From Rhizobium sp. Root483D2 (GTDB taxonomy: Bacteria > Pseudomonadota > Alphaproteobacteria > Rhizobiales > Rhizobiaceae), in assembly GCF_001426685.1 (NCBI RefSeq), contig NZ_LMFB01000004.1:3668-52932 (forward strand): 49,265 nt of DNA. The letters run 5' to 3'. Positions 16,036 through 25,473 of this stretch are shown here, piece by piece (position 1 is the first letter of the stretch; every line of letters starts with the position of its first letter). Below the pieces are notes generated by a model that saw only the letters and a list, made by a program, of their open reading frames with translations, was not told where the DNA came from and searched no databases. The position numbers were made by a program, and so were the translations under genes.

Positions 16036-17337
16036 ATGATGAAAGTTGAGTGCACCCGGCTTCAATCCGGGTTGACGGTCGTCACCGAGAACATGCCGCA
16101 TCTTGAAAGCGTCGCACTCGGGGTCTGGATCAAATCCGGTTCACGCGATGAAACCACGGACGAGCACGGAATTGCCCATCTGCTGGAACATATGGCGTTC
16201 AAGGGCACAGCACGGCGCACAGCCCGCGACATTGCCGAGCAGATCGAAAATGTCGGCGGCGAGGTCAACGCCGCGACGTCAACCGAAACCACCTCCTACT
16301 ACGCCCGCATTCTTCAGGACGACGTTCCGCTCGCGGTCGATATTCTCGCCGACATCCTGACGGAATCCTCCTTCGACGAGGACGAGCTGCAGCGCGAAAA
16401 GCAGGTCATCCTGCAGGAAATCGGCGCCGCCAATGACACGCCCGACGATGTCGTCTTCGACAAATTCGCCGAAACCGCCTTTGCCAACCAGACGATCGGC
16501 CGCCCGATCCTCGGCACGCCGGAAACGGTTCTATCCTTCACGCCCGAACAGATCCGCACCTATCTCGACCGCAACTACACCACAGACCGCATGTTCGTCG
16601 TCGGTGCCGGCGCGATCGATCATGATAGCTTTGTGCGACAGGTTGAAGACCGTTTTTCCAGCCTGCCGCAAAAGCCGGTAGCGTCGCCGGTTGCCGAGAC
16701 CGCCCATTATACCGGCGGCGACGTGCGCGAAGGCCGCGACCTGATGGATGCGCAGGTGCTTCTCGGCTTCGAGGGCAAGGCCTACCATGCCCGCGATTTC
16801 TACTGTTCGCAGATCCTTGCCAATATTCTCGGCGGCGGCATGTCGTCCCGGCTGTTCCAGGAGGTGCGCGAGCATCGCGGCCTGTGCTATTCGGTCTATG
16901 CCTTCCACTGGGGCTTTTCCGATACCGGCATCTTCGGCGTGCATGCGGCGACCGGCGGCGAGAACCTGCCGGAACTGATGCCCGTTATCATCGATGAGCT
17001 GCGCAAGTCCTCGATGAACATCGAGCAGCAGGAAATCGACCGTGCCCGCGCGCAGATCCGGGCCCAGCTTTTGATGGGGCAGGAAAGCCCGGCAGCGCGC
17101 GCCGGCCAGATTGCCCGCCAGATGATGCTCTACGGCCGCCCGATCCCGAATGAGGAACTGATGGAGCGCCTGTCCGGCATCACCGTGGAACGCCTGACGG
17201 ATCTTGCCGGCCGCTTGTTCTTCGACACCGTACCGACGCTGTCGGCGATTGGTCCGGTCGAGAAGCTGGCGCCGATGGGCGATATTCTGGGTGCACTGTC
17301 CAACAAGGCCGTCCGGGCTCGGGCTGCCAACGGCTAA
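16036..17337 (+). CDS. M16-family zinc metallopeptidase (processing-peptidase-like)
   Basis: 433 residues. The inverted zinc motif HxxEH is HLLEH (His48, Glu51, His52) in GIAHLLEHMAFKGT, followed by GGEVNAATSTETTSYYARI and the third ligand region ELQREKQVILQEI. The second half carries GGGMSSRLFQEVREHRGLCYSVYA, the paired domain of the family. Bacterial single-gene relatives resemble the beta subunit of mitochondrial processing peptidase. Two adjacent ATG codons exist (16036 and 16039). The gene lies directly behind thrC, an order I associate with many Rhizobiales. The substrate is unknown. Confidence 0.93.
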   Translation: MMKVECTRLQSGLTVVTENMPHLESVALGVWIKSGSRDETTDEHGIAHLLEHMAFKGTARRTARDIAEQIENVGGEVNAATSTETTSYYARILQDDVPLAVDILADILTESSFDEDELQREKQVILQEIGAANDTPDDVVFDKFAETAFANQTIGRPILGTPETVLSFTPEQIRTYLDRNYTTDRMFVVGAGAIDHDSFVRQVEDRFSSLPQKPVASPVAETAHYTGGDVREGRDLMDAQVLLGFEGKAYHARDFYCSQILANILGGGMSSRLFQEVREHRGLCYSVYAFHWGFSDTGIFGVHAATGGENLPELMPVIIDELRKSSMNIEQQEIDRARAQIRAQLLMGQESPAARAGQIARQMMLYGRPIPNEELMERLSGITVERLTDLAGRLFFDTVPTLSAIGPVEKLAPMGDILGALSNKAVRARAANG

Positions 17338-17358
17338 TTCTTTTCTGATGAGCGACCT

Positions 17359-17381
17359 CCGGGCGTTCGCCGAGCGCCCGG
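17359..17381 (+). terminator. Hairpin between the M16 and GNAT genes
   Basis: CCGGGCG (17359-17365) pairs with CGCCCGG (17375-17381) across a 9-nt loop. There is no T run, so it may be an attenuator, an RNA-stability hairpin or chance. Confidence 0.3.
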
Positions 17382-17424
17382 CACTCTCGCATATGGTATC
17401 AACCCATCCGCTGCGGAGGCTTCC

Positions 17425-18036
17425 ATGACACGATCGGTGTTTCGGTTTCTGTCGAGGCAGCCGGGTCCGATCGAAATTGGCAATGCGGCGCACATGCTGC
17501 GCCTGCCCAAATCCACCGATTACCGCCAATGGTACCAGCTGCGCAGCGAAAGCCGCGCCTTTCTGGAGCCTTGGGAGCCGACATGGCGGGCCGACGAGAT
17601 GACCGAAAGCGCCTTTCGCACCCGCGTCATCCGCAATGAACAGGAATTTTCCTCCGGCCAGGCCGTTCCCCTGTTCATCATTTCACGCGACGAAGACCAG
17701 CTGATCGGCGGCCTGACCATCGGCTATATCCGCCGGGGCGCCGCCCAATGCTGCATGATCGGCTACTGGATGGGCGAAAGATTTGCCGGCAAGGGGCACA
17801 TGGCGCAGGCCGTCAAGCTCGCAATCCCCTATATCTTTTCGAGCCTTCAGTTGCACCGTATTGAAGCAGCCTGTATTCCCGAGAACCACAGAAGCATCCG
17901 GCTCCTTGAAAAGGCCGGGTTTCAGCGCGAAGGCTATTTGCGGGAATACCTGAAAATCAACGGGCAATGGCGGGATCATCTGATGTTTTCCCTCCTCTCG
18001 CAGGACAGCATGCAACATAAGAATTCGAGTGATTGA
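17425..18036 (+). CDS. GNAT N-acetyltransferase, RimJ/RimL type
   Basis: 203 residues. Typical RimJ-like segments: HMLRLPKSTDYRQWYQLRSESRAFLEPWEPTW near the N-terminus, then LIGGLTIGYIRRGAAQCCMIGYWMGERFAGKGHMAQAV, which holds the acetyl-CoA loop (RFAGKGHM), and the C-terminal ENHRSIRLLEKAGFQREGYLREYLKINGQWRDHLMF. Members acetylate ribosomal protein N-termini or small amines; the target here is unknown. GGAGG lies six bases before the ATG. Its stop overlaps the next start (TGATG), so it is translationally coupled to the GGDEF-EAL gene. Confidence 0.92.
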   Translation: MTRSVFRFLSRQPGPIEIGNAAHMLRLPKSTDYRQWYQLRSESRAFLEPWEPTWRADEMTESAFRTRVIRNEQEFSSGQAVPLFIISRDEDQLIGGLTIGYIRRGAAQCCMIGYWMGERFAGKGHMAQAVKLAIPYIFSSLQLHRIEAACIPENHRSIRLLEKAGFQREGYLREYLKINGQWRDHLMFSLLSQDSMQHKNSSD

Positions 18037-20948
18037 TGTTTTTGACCCGCCTGCCACCTCACCCGTCAGCACGCAGACTTTTGGCGCTTCTCACCGCCAT
18101 GATGATCGCGTTCTGCCTGATCGGGAGCGGTGCTGCGCTTGCCACCGAGCCAGTCAAGATTTCGCGCGAGGACACGGCGCTTGATCTGACGGCAACGACG
18201 GAAATCTATACCGGCCGCGGCGAAGCTTTTCAGGTTTCGACGGCGCCCGGCACAGACGGCATCGTGCGGCGCATCGAGGTTCGTTCCAGCGCCGACAACC
18301 ATCAGGGCGACTGGGCGGTGTTTGCGCTGGCCAACGTGTCGGAGGAGCAGCTGGAGCGCGTCATCGTCGCCCCGCATTTCCGTCTGGTGAATTCGAAGCT
18401 GTTCTGGCCGGACCTCGGCTCGCAGCGCATCCTGTCGATCACCCCGAGCGAGGGGTTTGCGCTCGACCGCCAGCCGAGCGACGAGGCCGACGTGTTCCGC
18501 ATCACGCTCAATCCCGGTTCGGTCATCACCTTCGTCGCCGAACTTGCCGGGCCCGACCTGCCGCAGATCTATCTCTGGCAGCCGGACGCCTACAAGGACA
18601 CGGTGAACGCATTCACGCTCTATCGCGGCATCGTGCTCGGAATTGCCGGCCTCTTGGCCGTGTTCCTCACCATTCTCTTCGTCGTCAAGGGAACCTCGAT
18701 GCTGCCGGCGACGGCGGCACTGGCCTGGGCGGTGCTTGCCTATATCTGCGTCGATTTCGGCTTCCTGTCGAAGCTGATCTCTATCACCGCAGGCGACGAG
18801 CGCATCTGGCGTGCAGGCAGCGAGGTGTTTCTCGCCGCCGGTCTCGTCATCTTCCTGTTCACCTATCTCAACCTCAACCGCTGGCACCAGCACCTGAGCT
18901 ATGCGACGCTCGCCTGGATCCTCGGACTTGGCCTTTTGTTCGGCGTGGCGATCTACGACCCGGCGATTGCGTCCGGTATTGCCCGCCTCTCGTTTGCGCT
19001 GACCGGTACCGCCGGTATCGTGCTGATCGCCTATCTCGGCTTCAACCGCTACGACCGCGCCATCCTTCTGGTGCCGGCCTGGCTTCTGATCCTCGTCTGG
19101 CTGTTCGGCGCCTGGCTGACCGTCACCGGCCAGCTGGCCAACGATATCGTCCAGCCGGCGCTCGGCGGCGGCCTTGTTTTGATCGTGCTTCTGATCGGCT
19201 TCACGGTGATGCAGCATGCCTTTGCCGGCGGCGCCTATAGCCAGGGGCTGTTTTCGGACCTGGAGCGCCAGTCGCTGGCGCTGACCGGTTCGGGCGATAC
19301 CGTCTGGGACTGGGACGTGGCGCGCGACCGCGTCGTCACCATCCCGGATATTTCCGGCCAGCTCGGCCTCTCGCCCGGCACCATGCACGGCGCTGCCCGC
19401 AACTGGCTGCCGCGGCTGCATCCCGACGACCGCGACCGGTTCCGCGCCACGCTCGACGTGCTTCTGGAACATCGCAGGGGCCGTCTCAACCACGAGTTCC
19501 GCGTGCGCGCCGAAGACGGGCATTATCACTGGCTCTCGATCCGCGCCCGCCCGGTGCTGGGCGCCAACGGCGAAATCATCCGCTGCGTCGGCACCATCGT
19601 CGATATTACCGAGCAGAAGAATTCGATCGACCGGCTGCTGCACAATGCGCTGAACGACAACCTCACGGGCCTGCCGAACCGGCAGATTTTCCTCGACCGG
19701 CTACAGTCGCTTCTGTCGCTGGCACCCGGCTCGACGGCGGTGCGCCCCACCGTCATCACCATCGATATCGACCGCTACAAGCAGGTCAACGACATGCTGG
19801 GCATCGCTGCCGGCGACAATATCCTGATTGCGCTGACCCGCCGCCTGCGCCGTCTGGTCAAGCCCCAGGACACGCTGGCGCGGCTTGGCGGCGACGAATT
19901 CGGGCTGATCCTGATGTCGGAGCGCGACACGGCCAAGGTCGCCGATTTTGCCGACGCCGTTTCCAAGGCGATCATGGTACCGCTCAATTTCGGCAACAGG
20001 GAAATCAACCTGACGGCCTCGATCGGCCTCGTCTCCTGGGTCGATCAGCAGGAAAATGCAGCTGGCCTGCTCGACGATGCCGAGCTTGCGATGTTCCGCG
20101 CCAAGAAGGCCGGCGGCAACCGCGTCGAACCCTTCCGCCCGGCCTTCCGCGCCTCGGGCACCGACCGCCTGCAGCTCGAAACCGACCTGCGCCGCGCCAT
20201 CGAGCGCAAGGAACTCAGCCTCGTCTATCAGCCGATCGTGCGCCTGGTCGATGCCGAGATCGCCGGTTTCGAGGCGTTGATGCGTTGGGAACATCCCAAG
20301 CGCGGCAGCATCTCGCCGTCGGAATTCATTCCGATCGCCGAAAATTCCGATCTGATCAACGAACTCGGCATGTTCGCCTTCGAAAAAGCCACCAGCGACC
20401 TGACCGAATGGCAGATCCAGACCGGCGAGTTGCCGATCTTCGTTTCCGTCAACCTGTCGAGCGCGCAACTGCTCAACAACGAACTCTATGACGACATCCG
20501 CGCGGTCTTGAACAAGAACCATTGTGACCCGCACAAGGTGAAGGTGGAACTGACCGAATCCGTCGTCATGGAAAACCCGGAACAGGCGCGGCTTGTGCTG
20601 GAGAAGCTCAAGGATGCGGGCTTGCGGCTGGCGCTCGACGATTTCGGCACCGGCCATTCGTCGCTTGCCTACCTTACCCGCTTTCCGTTCGACACGATCA
20701 AGATCGACAAGTCGCTGGTCCGCGACCCCAGCGACAAACGCTCCATCCTCCTGCGCTCCGTCATCACCATGGCCCGCGAACTGGAGATGCAGGTCGTCGC
20801 CGAAGGCATCGAATCCGAGGAAGACGCCATCCAGCTCGCCCAGATGGGCTGCGATTTCGGCCAAAGCTTCCTCTTCGGCCCCCCCATCGGCTCGGACTCG
20901 ATCCAGCGGCTGCTGAAGGAGCGGTTTCCGTTGATGAAGCGGGCGTGA
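18036..20948 (+). CDS. Membrane-bound GGDEF-EAL cyclic-di-GMP enzyme with PAS domain
   Basis: 970 residues. A signal-like segment (about 12-33) leads to an extracytoplasmic domain, then about seven membrane helices (about 198-400), a PAS/PAC domain (about 418-535), a GGDEF domain and an EAL domain. The cyclase signature GGDEF is intact (618-622). The inhibitory site five residues before it is KPQD rather than RxxD, so product feedback may be weakened. The phosphodiesterase domain also looks intact: EAL (746-748), NLSSAQL, ELTESVV, DDFGTGHSSLAYL, IKIDKSLV and VVAEGIESEED. Both activities are therefore possible. The input to the membrane sensor is unknown. The start overlaps the GNAT stop by one base. 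Confidence 0.93.
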   Translation: MFLTRLPPHPSARRLLALLTAMMIAFCLIGSGAALATEPVKISREDTALDLTATTEIYTGRGEAFQVSTAPGTDGIVRRIEVRSSADNHQGDWAVFALANVSEEQLERVIVAPHFRLVNSKLFWPDLGSQRILSITPSEGFALDRQPSDEADVFRITLNPGSVITFVAELAGPDLPQIYLWQPDAYKDTVNAFTLYRGIVLGIAGLLAVFLTILFVVKGTSMLPATAALAWAVLAYICVDFGFLSKLISITAGDERIWRAGSEVFLAAGLVIFLFTYLNLNRWHQHLSYATLAWILGLGLLFGVAIYDPAIASGIARLSFALTGTAGIVLIAYLGFNRYDRAILLVPAWLLILVWLFGAWLTVTGQLANDIVQPALGGGLVLIVLLIGFTVMQHAFAGGAYSQGLFSDLERQSLALTGSGDTVWDWDVARDRVVTIPDISGQLGLSPGTMHGAARNWLPRLHPDDRDRFRATLDVLLEHRRGRLNHEFRVRAEDGHYHWLSIRARPVLGANGEIIRCVGTIVDITEQKNSIDRLLHNALNDNLTGLPNRQIFLDRLQSLLSLAPGSTAVRPTVITIDIDRYKQVNDMLGIAAGDNILIALTRRLRRLVKPQDTLARLGGDEFGLILMSERDTAKVADFADAVSKAIMVPLNFGNREINLTASIGLVSWVDQQENAAGLLDDAELAMFRAKKAGGNRVEPFRPAFRASGTDRLQLETDLRRAIERKELSLVYQPIVRLVDAEIAGFEALMRWEHPKRGSISPSEFIPIAENSDLINELGMFAFEKATSDLTEWQIQTGELPIFVSVNLSSAQLLNNELYDDIRAVLNKNHCDPHKVKVELTESVVMENPEQARLVLEKLKDAGLRLALDDFGTGHSSLAYLTRFPFDTIKIDKSLVRDPSDKRSILLRSVITMARELEMQVVAEGIESEEDAIQLAQMGCDFGQSFLFGPPIGSDSIQRLLKERFPLMKRA

Positions 20949-21505
20949 TGTCAGAGGGCGAATTTGCTACGATGTAGCCAGTTCGACAGGCGTCAGCTTT
21001 GGCTGAAAGCGGTTACGAGAGGTAAGGCAATCACTTCAGTCGTAGGAAGTGGACCCATACCGACATTCCTCGTTTCTGCATTCTGCGTCTGGTCGGTATT
21101 TTGCAAGATGACGGCAAACCATCCGCTCGGAGCAAATCAATTGCATCAGTGCCCCGTTGAACAAATGGCAGCCATTCCGCTTCCGACTCTGTGTGGCTTC
21201 CCGAGTGCCTCTGTACTCGTATCGCGGCTAGCTTGGTGATGCCGTTCTTAGTCTACTTACTCGAGTATAACCCCTAGAACGACCAAAGCCACCCGCGAGG
21301 GTGGCTTGGCTTATGAGTCTCCTTGCGGAGAGACGGCGACCTCATCGGCCCCGCGAATGATCTATATTTAGCTTTGGACTCTGTCGTAGTCAACACCCAT
21401 GAAGCCGTGCTGTATCGAGATCGATCACGCTGCGTCATCTCAGAGGCTTCCGTTCCGTCTTCGTTTGTACTGTTTCTACCGTCCCAGCAACGGCCGTTGA
21501 TGGGG
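20949..21505. other. Lower-GC gene-free stretch
   Basis: About 557 bases with roughly 53% GC in the sampled lines, lower than the flanking genes. Two plus-strand frames of 91 and 89 residues (20964-21239, 21323-21592) show no recognisable family, and the second runs antisense into the toxin gene. A hairpin terminator is at 21286-21307. The region may be the decayed part of a small island that includes the toxin gene. Confidence 0.5.
21286..21307. terminator. Hairpin terminator in the low-GC island
   Basis: AAGCCACCC (21286-21294) pairs with GGGTGGCTT (21299-21307) over a GCGA loop. This short, perfect 9-bp stem with A- and T-ended arms is typical of rho-independent terminators in either direction. 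Confidence 0.65.
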
Positions 21506-21949
21506 TCACTCGGACGGCCGTGTTTTTGTAACTGCTACGTTCGCCGGCAGAGGTGGCACCCACCCCGCAATGATGGCATGCGCCTTCTGTAAAATCACCG
21601 TTAGTTCGTCACCCTTTAAACGCGGCGGAGTGTTGCTCACATTGTCGAGCCTGCTGGTTGCCACTGTCATGAGATGGTCACACACTACCCATGTACGCTT
21701 GCCATCAATCCTGCCTTGCATTTCGGCGCTGATCTCAATGGCGTTCGCATTCTTCGCGTTGTCGTCATCCGTAGTCATCGGCAATACCGTGACCTTACCG
21801 TGCAAGGTTGCGTTCTTGCTGACGACAACGACAGGGCGCTTTTTCCAGAATTCAGGGATATGGATCACGTTTTCGGGGTGTAAGTCACACCAGTAGATGT
21901 TTCCCACTTTGGGCGCAGCTTTTATACGTATTCCATACTTCGTTGCCAT
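21506..21949 (-). CDS. MazF/PemK-like toxin, no antitoxin gene seen
   Basis: 147 residues. The segment KVGNIYWCDLHPENVIHIPEFWKKRPVVVVSKN matches the start of PemK/MazF-type endoribonucleases (G-IYW-DL-P ... RP-VVVS-N), followed by a beta-rich body GKVTVLPMTT, RTWVVCDHLMTVATSRLDNV. The length is a little above a typical MazF (about 110-120), with N- and C-terminal extensions. The ATG at 21949 is chosen because the conserved region begins soon after; an upstream start at 21994 is possible. Nothing resembling a MazE/PemI antitoxin lies in the 240 bases upstream, where such genes normally sit, or downstream. It could be an orphan, a degenerate toxin or a domesticated protein. Confidence 0.75.
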   Translation of the reverse strand: MATKYGIRIKAAPKVGNIYWCDLHPENVIHIPEFWKKRPVVVVSKNATLHGKVTVLPMTTDDDNAKNANAIEISAEMQGRIDGKRTWVVCDHLMTVATSRLDNVSNTPPRLKGDELTVILQKAHAIIAGWVPPLPANVAVTKTRPSE

Positions 21950-22102
21950 TGTTATGCCGTTGCGTGTCCAACAAGCGATAGCTCCGGATCGCAATTAGCC
22001 CGTTGTCCGCTTTTGGTGCAAGACAGACGAGGCGGCTGACGGTTATATGACCCAATTTGGTCACCCGACGAGCGATCCGACGGCAACGTCTGTAGACAAA
22101 CA

Positions 22103-22132
22103 GCCGTCGGCAGCACCTAAGCCACCGACGGC
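22103..22132 (-). terminator. Hairpin after the zinc peptidase gene
   Basis: GCCGTCGG (22103-22110) pairs with CCGACGGC (22125-22132) over 14 bases. On the minus strand it is followed by tgtttgtc. It is a possible terminator for the peptidase gene that ends at 22190. The 240-base space between that gene and the toxin gene otherwise shows nothing. Confidence 0.4.
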
Positions 22133-22189
22133 GTTTACGACGTAAAATCGGGGTATGCCGCCTTCCGTCAACGGCGGCCGATGTTCAAC

Positions 22190-23266
22190 CTACTGCCCGT
22201 ACACCGCCCCTGCACGGCGGATCAAACTGTTGATGAAATCGAGTTTTTGCACCACCGGGGGTGACAGCACGAACGGGTAGCTGTCGGGCTGGCCCATGCT
22301 GCGCTGGATGCTGTTGAGTGCTACGCTTAAGGGGACCCAGGCATCGACGAGGCGTTGGGCATCGTTCGCGCGGTAGGGGTCGAAATCGACTTCGGCGGCC
22401 ATGTCCTCGTGGCGGCGGGGCTCGGTGGACAGGCCGAAGGAGCGGGCTGTCTCCAGCGTATCGACGATGTGGAAGAAATGCGCCCAGCATTCGGCGAAAT
22501 CTTCGGCCGGGTGGGCGCTGGCATAGGTGCTGATGAAGTTCAGCTGCCAGTCGGCCGGCGGTCCCTGCTCGTAGTTGCGCTTCAGCGCCTCGGCATAGTC
22601 CTCGCGCTCGTCGCCGAACAGGGCGCGGGCTTCGGCAAGCGTTTGCTCGTCGCGCACCAATTGCGCCCAGTAGAAATGGCCGATCTCATGACGGAAATGG
22701 CCAAGCAGCGTCCTGTAAGGCTCATTCATCGAGACACGCACGCTTTCGCGCGTCGCGTCATTGGCCTCGGCTGCACGCAGGCTGATCAGGCCGTCTTCGT
22801 GGCCGGTCATGGCGGGAACCACATTGCCATTCGCATCCACCTCGTCGGCCAGGAAATCGAACACCAGGCCGCCTTGCGGATCGGCGTCGCGGCCGGGGCG
22901 TGGCAGTTTCCAGCGCAGGAGCGAATAGAACAGATGCCGCTGCGCCTGGCCAATCTTCTGCCAGCGCGCCAAGCCCTCCGGATTGTCGGTCACCGGGACG
23001 ATGCGGTTGTAGCGGCAGGCCTGGCAATAGGCGTGATCGTCATTGGTGGAGATCAGCCAGTTGCAGATATCGTGGGCCGCATTGGCGCAGAAGCGCACAT
23101 CGGCCACCGGACGCGAAGATGCCTGCCACAGGTCTTGCCCTGCGGGTGTTACCGCCTGCATCGACATGGCCTCCGGCAGAAAGCCGAGTTGCGATCCGCA
23201 ATTGATGCAGACGCGATTGTCGAAATGGACGGGATTTCCGCAGTTACCGCATTCGTAAAGTCTCAT
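22190..23266 (-). CDS. Putative zinc-binding metallopeptidase with N-terminal zinc ribbon
   Basis: 358 residues. The N-terminus is a zinc ribbon with CGNC and CINC (Cys6, 9, 20, 23), and a second cysteine set follows (Cys60, 68, 81, 84: RFC, DIC, CQAC). The peptidase motif HExxH is HEIGH (193-197) in LLGHFRHEIGHFYW, and the acidic segment HPAEDFAECWAHFFHI could supply the third ligand. This is the conserved bacterial family annotated as putative zinc-binding peptidase. It is cytoplasmic as far as can be seen, with no signal peptide. The ATG at 23266 is chosen because the zinc ribbon starts at once; the frame extends further upstream without family character. Confidence 0.88.
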   Translation of the reverse strand: MRLYECGNCGNPVHFDNRVCINCGSQLGFLPEAMSMQAVTPAGQDLWQASSRPVADVRFCANAAHDICNWLISTNDDHAYCQACRYNRIVPVTDNPEGLARWQKIGQAQRHLFYSLLRWKLPRPGRDADPQGGLVFDFLADEVDANGNVVPAMTGHEDGLISLRAAEANDATRESVRVSMNEPYRTLLGHFRHEIGHFYWAQLVRDEQTLAEARALFGDEREDYAEALKRNYEQGPPADWQLNFISTYASAHPAEDFAECWAHFFHIVDTLETARSFGLSTEPRRHEDMAAEVDFDPYRANDAQRLVDAWVPLSVALNSIQRSMGQPDSYPFVLSPPVVQKLDFINSLIRRAGAVYGQ

Positions 23267-23490
23267 AAAAATCGCCCCGCCTATGGCTCCGCCGATGATG
23301 AATGAAAAAGAGTGACTGCCGTAACAGCCATCGCCCGAATATGTGGTGTGTCGCAAAGAAATGCCCGCCGGCACAAGGCACAGCGGGCATCGGCGCTGAA
23401 ATCTTCTATCCAGTTGAACCCGTCAGGACAGTCGATTCGCGCACTTGGGAGCCGCCGGTGGCCAATGAGGCCTGCCAACGGCAAACCGGA

Positions 23491-23682
23491 TTACATGCGA
23501 TCAACGGTACCCTTGACGGCGTCCTTGGCCTTGCCTGTGGCCGTCTGGACCTTGCCCTTGACTTCCTGGCCCTTGCCTTCAGCCTGCAGCTTTTCGCTGC
23601 CGGTTGCCTTGCCTGCTGCCTGCTTGACCTTGCCTGCTGCCTGATTGGCGGCGCCGGAAATCTTGTCGGAAGTGCTACCCAT
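23491..23682 (-). CDS. CsbD-family stress protein
   Basis: A 63-residue, highly hydrophilic protein made almost wholly of Gly, Lys, Ala, Gln and Glu: MGSTSDKISGAANQAAGK, then KLQAEGKGQEVKGKVQTATGKAKDAVKG. This is the CsbD/YjbJ pattern. Such proteins are abundant under general stress and stationary phase; their molecular role is unclear. AAGGAG lies nine bases before the ATG. It stands alone. Confidence 0.92.
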   Translation of the reverse strand: MGSTSDKISGAANQAAGKVKQAAGKATGSEKLQAEGKGQEVKGKVQTATGKAKDAVKGTVDRM

Positions 23683-23800
23683 GATCAGTCTCCTTGAGAG
23701 GTTGAGGTCAGGATCGGATCGTCCTGTCCTTACGACTGGAAAACGGAGAGCGGCTGAATTTGTTCCGGCTTAAGACAACAAAGTCGAAAATAGATTGGCC

Positions 23801-24403
23801 CTATGCATGGCCGGCATCGACCGACAGCATGGCAGGCGCCACACCCATCGAGGCCAGAGCCCGGTCGTATTTGTCGCCAAGGCCGCGGTCGAAGATCAGC
23901 TCTTCGCTGGCCGGGCAATTCAGCCAGCCATTGTTGGCGATTTCATTTTCAAGCTGGCCCGCACCCCAGCCGGCATAGCCAAGCATCATCATCGCCTTGG
24001 CAGGCCCCTCGCCGCGCGAAATCGCCCGCACGATATCGAGCGTTGCCGTCAGGCAGATGTCGTCATTGACGGGAATGCTGGATTCGCTGAGGTAATCATC
24101 CGAATGCAGAACGAAGCCACGGCCGGTTTCCACCGGGCCGCCGGTCTGGATCTGGAAATCGCGGGTAATGCCCGGAAGCCGGATGGCCTGCTCCTGATCG
24201 ATGATCTGCAGATGCAGGAGAACGTCGGGAAATGTCAGCTGCTGCGGCCGGTTGAGCACGAAGCCCATGGCGCCGTCGTCCGAATGGGCGCAAACGAAAA
24301 TGACGGTGCGGGCAAAATTGCTGTCGAACATGCCGGGCATGGCGATCAGGAACTGACCGTCCAACACCCCGCGTTCGCGCTTTTTCTGGAACGTCGCCAT
24401 CAT
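23801..24403 (-). CDS. YqgE/AlgH family protein (UPF0301)
   Basis: 200 residues. Diagnostic segments are [60 protein letters not shown] and [24 protein letters not shown]. The family (AlgH in Pseudomonas) is widespread, with a possible regulatory role that is not settled. Two adjacent ATG codons (24403 and 24400) follow a GAGG site; a longer frame to 24490 has no family character. Divergent from the DsbD-alpha-like gene, as I recall from related Rhizobiaceae. Confidence 0.92.
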   Translation of the reverse strand: MMATFQKKRERGVLDGQFLIAMPGMFDSNFARTVIFVCAHSDDGAMGFVLNRPQQLTFPDVLLHLQIIDQEQAIRLPGITRDFQIQTGGPVETGRGFVLHSDDYLSESSIPVNDDICLTATLDIVRAISRGEGPAKAMMMLGYAGWGAGQLENEIANNGWLNCPASEELIFDRGLGDKYDRALASMGVAPAMLSVDAGHA

Positions 24404-24559
24404 GGTCTTAGCCTCAGGTTCAAATGAAAAGCGCTTCCACTCTGGTCTTTTCTCGAGGATGTTCCGCGCCTTGAAGCCGTGTGCCATCAAGAGAAAATGA
24501 TCGCGAGGTGAGAGCCGGCATCTTTCAAGCCTGCCTCAAAACCGGTAAGCCTCAGCGTC

Positions 24560-25396
24560 ATGAAACATCATCGCCTCCGAGAGATTGTGCCTCATTTGGC
24601 TGCGCTGGCAACCCTTGCAGCGTATTTTTTTATTGCCCCGGCCGCCATGGCCGCACAAAGCCAGTGGGTGCAGTCGCAAGGCGGCGAGGTTCGCATCGTC
24701 GCCGCCAAACCGCTCGCTGATGGCACGATCCCGGCCATTCTCGACATCCGGCTGAAGCCCGGCTGGAAAACCTACTGGATCGAGCCCGGTGCCAGCGGGA
24801 TCCCACCGCAGGTCACCATCGACCCGAAGGACGGCATTGTCTTTTCCGGTCTGCGCTTTCCAGCGCCGAAGGCATTTCACGACGGCATTGCGGGGTATGC
24901 GGGCTATGATCATTCGGTGGCCTTTCCGCTCTCTCTGAAGCGCGAGAAAAGCGGCGATCTCAGCCTGAATGCCTCGGTGTTTCTCGGGATCTGCAAGGAT
25001 ATCTGCATCCCGGTGCAGGCAGACCTGCACCTTTCTTTGCCTGAGGGACTTGCGGAAAACCCGCTCGACCGGGCCCGGATCGAGGATGCCGTCGCGGCGC
25101 TGCCGATGCCGCCGTCCGGCACGTTCAAGGTGACGGCCGCCGCCTTCGACGCGGCTGAAAAACGCCTGCACCTGGAACTGGTAACGCCAGCGGCAATGCC
25201 TGCGGAAATCTTCCTGTCCGGTCCTGCCGGCTATAGTTTCGGCACGCCGGACACTGTTGTCGCGCAGGATGGCAAGGTGACGGCGGTGGTGCCGGTCAGG
25301 GTTCCCGCCAAGGGCGGCGCCTTGAAAAGCGGCGCGGTGACGCTGGTTGCGCGTTCGGGCGATCAGAGCATCGAAACCCCGCTTGCCTTTGACTGA
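24560..25396 (+). CDS. Exported DsbD-alpha-like (disulfide corrector) protein
   Basis: 278 residues with a signal peptide (about 1-32, HLAALATLAAYFFIAPAAMAA). The mature part has the immunoglobulin-like fold of the DsbD N-terminal domain: GWKTYWIEPGASGIPPQVTID, then YAGYDHSVAFPLSLKRE, then VFLGICKDICIP. The pair in CKDIC would accept electrons. There is no DsbD membrane domain or thioredoxin domain in this gene. It may therefore work with a separate partner in keeping periplasmic thiols reduced. The peroxiredoxin gene follows 77 bases later on the same strand, consistent with a redox theme. Confidence 0.85.
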   Translation: MKHHRLREIVPHLAALATLAAYFFIAPAAMAAQSQWVQSQGGEVRIVAAKPLADGTIPAILDIRLKPGWKTYWIEPGASGIPPQVTIDPKDGIVFSGLRFPAPKAFHDGIAGYAGYDHSVAFPLSLKREKSGDLSLNASVFLGICKDICIPVQADLHLSLPEGLAENPLDRARIEDAVAALPMPPSGTFKVTAAAFDAAEKRLHLELVTPAAMPAEIFLSGPAGYSFGTPDTVVAQDGKVTAVVPVRVPAKGGALKSGAVTLVARSGDQSIETPLAFD

Positions 25397-25473
25397 ACCG
25401 AATCTATATTCCCATCGACCACGGAGCCTTCAGCGCTCCGGCCTTCCCGAAAAAGACTTCAAGGAGTGAGACC

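Noticed and set aside
20964..21239. A 91-residue plus-strand frame in the low-GC island
   Set aside because: No recognisable domain, signal or ribosome site; it could be a gene remnant but this cannot be supported.
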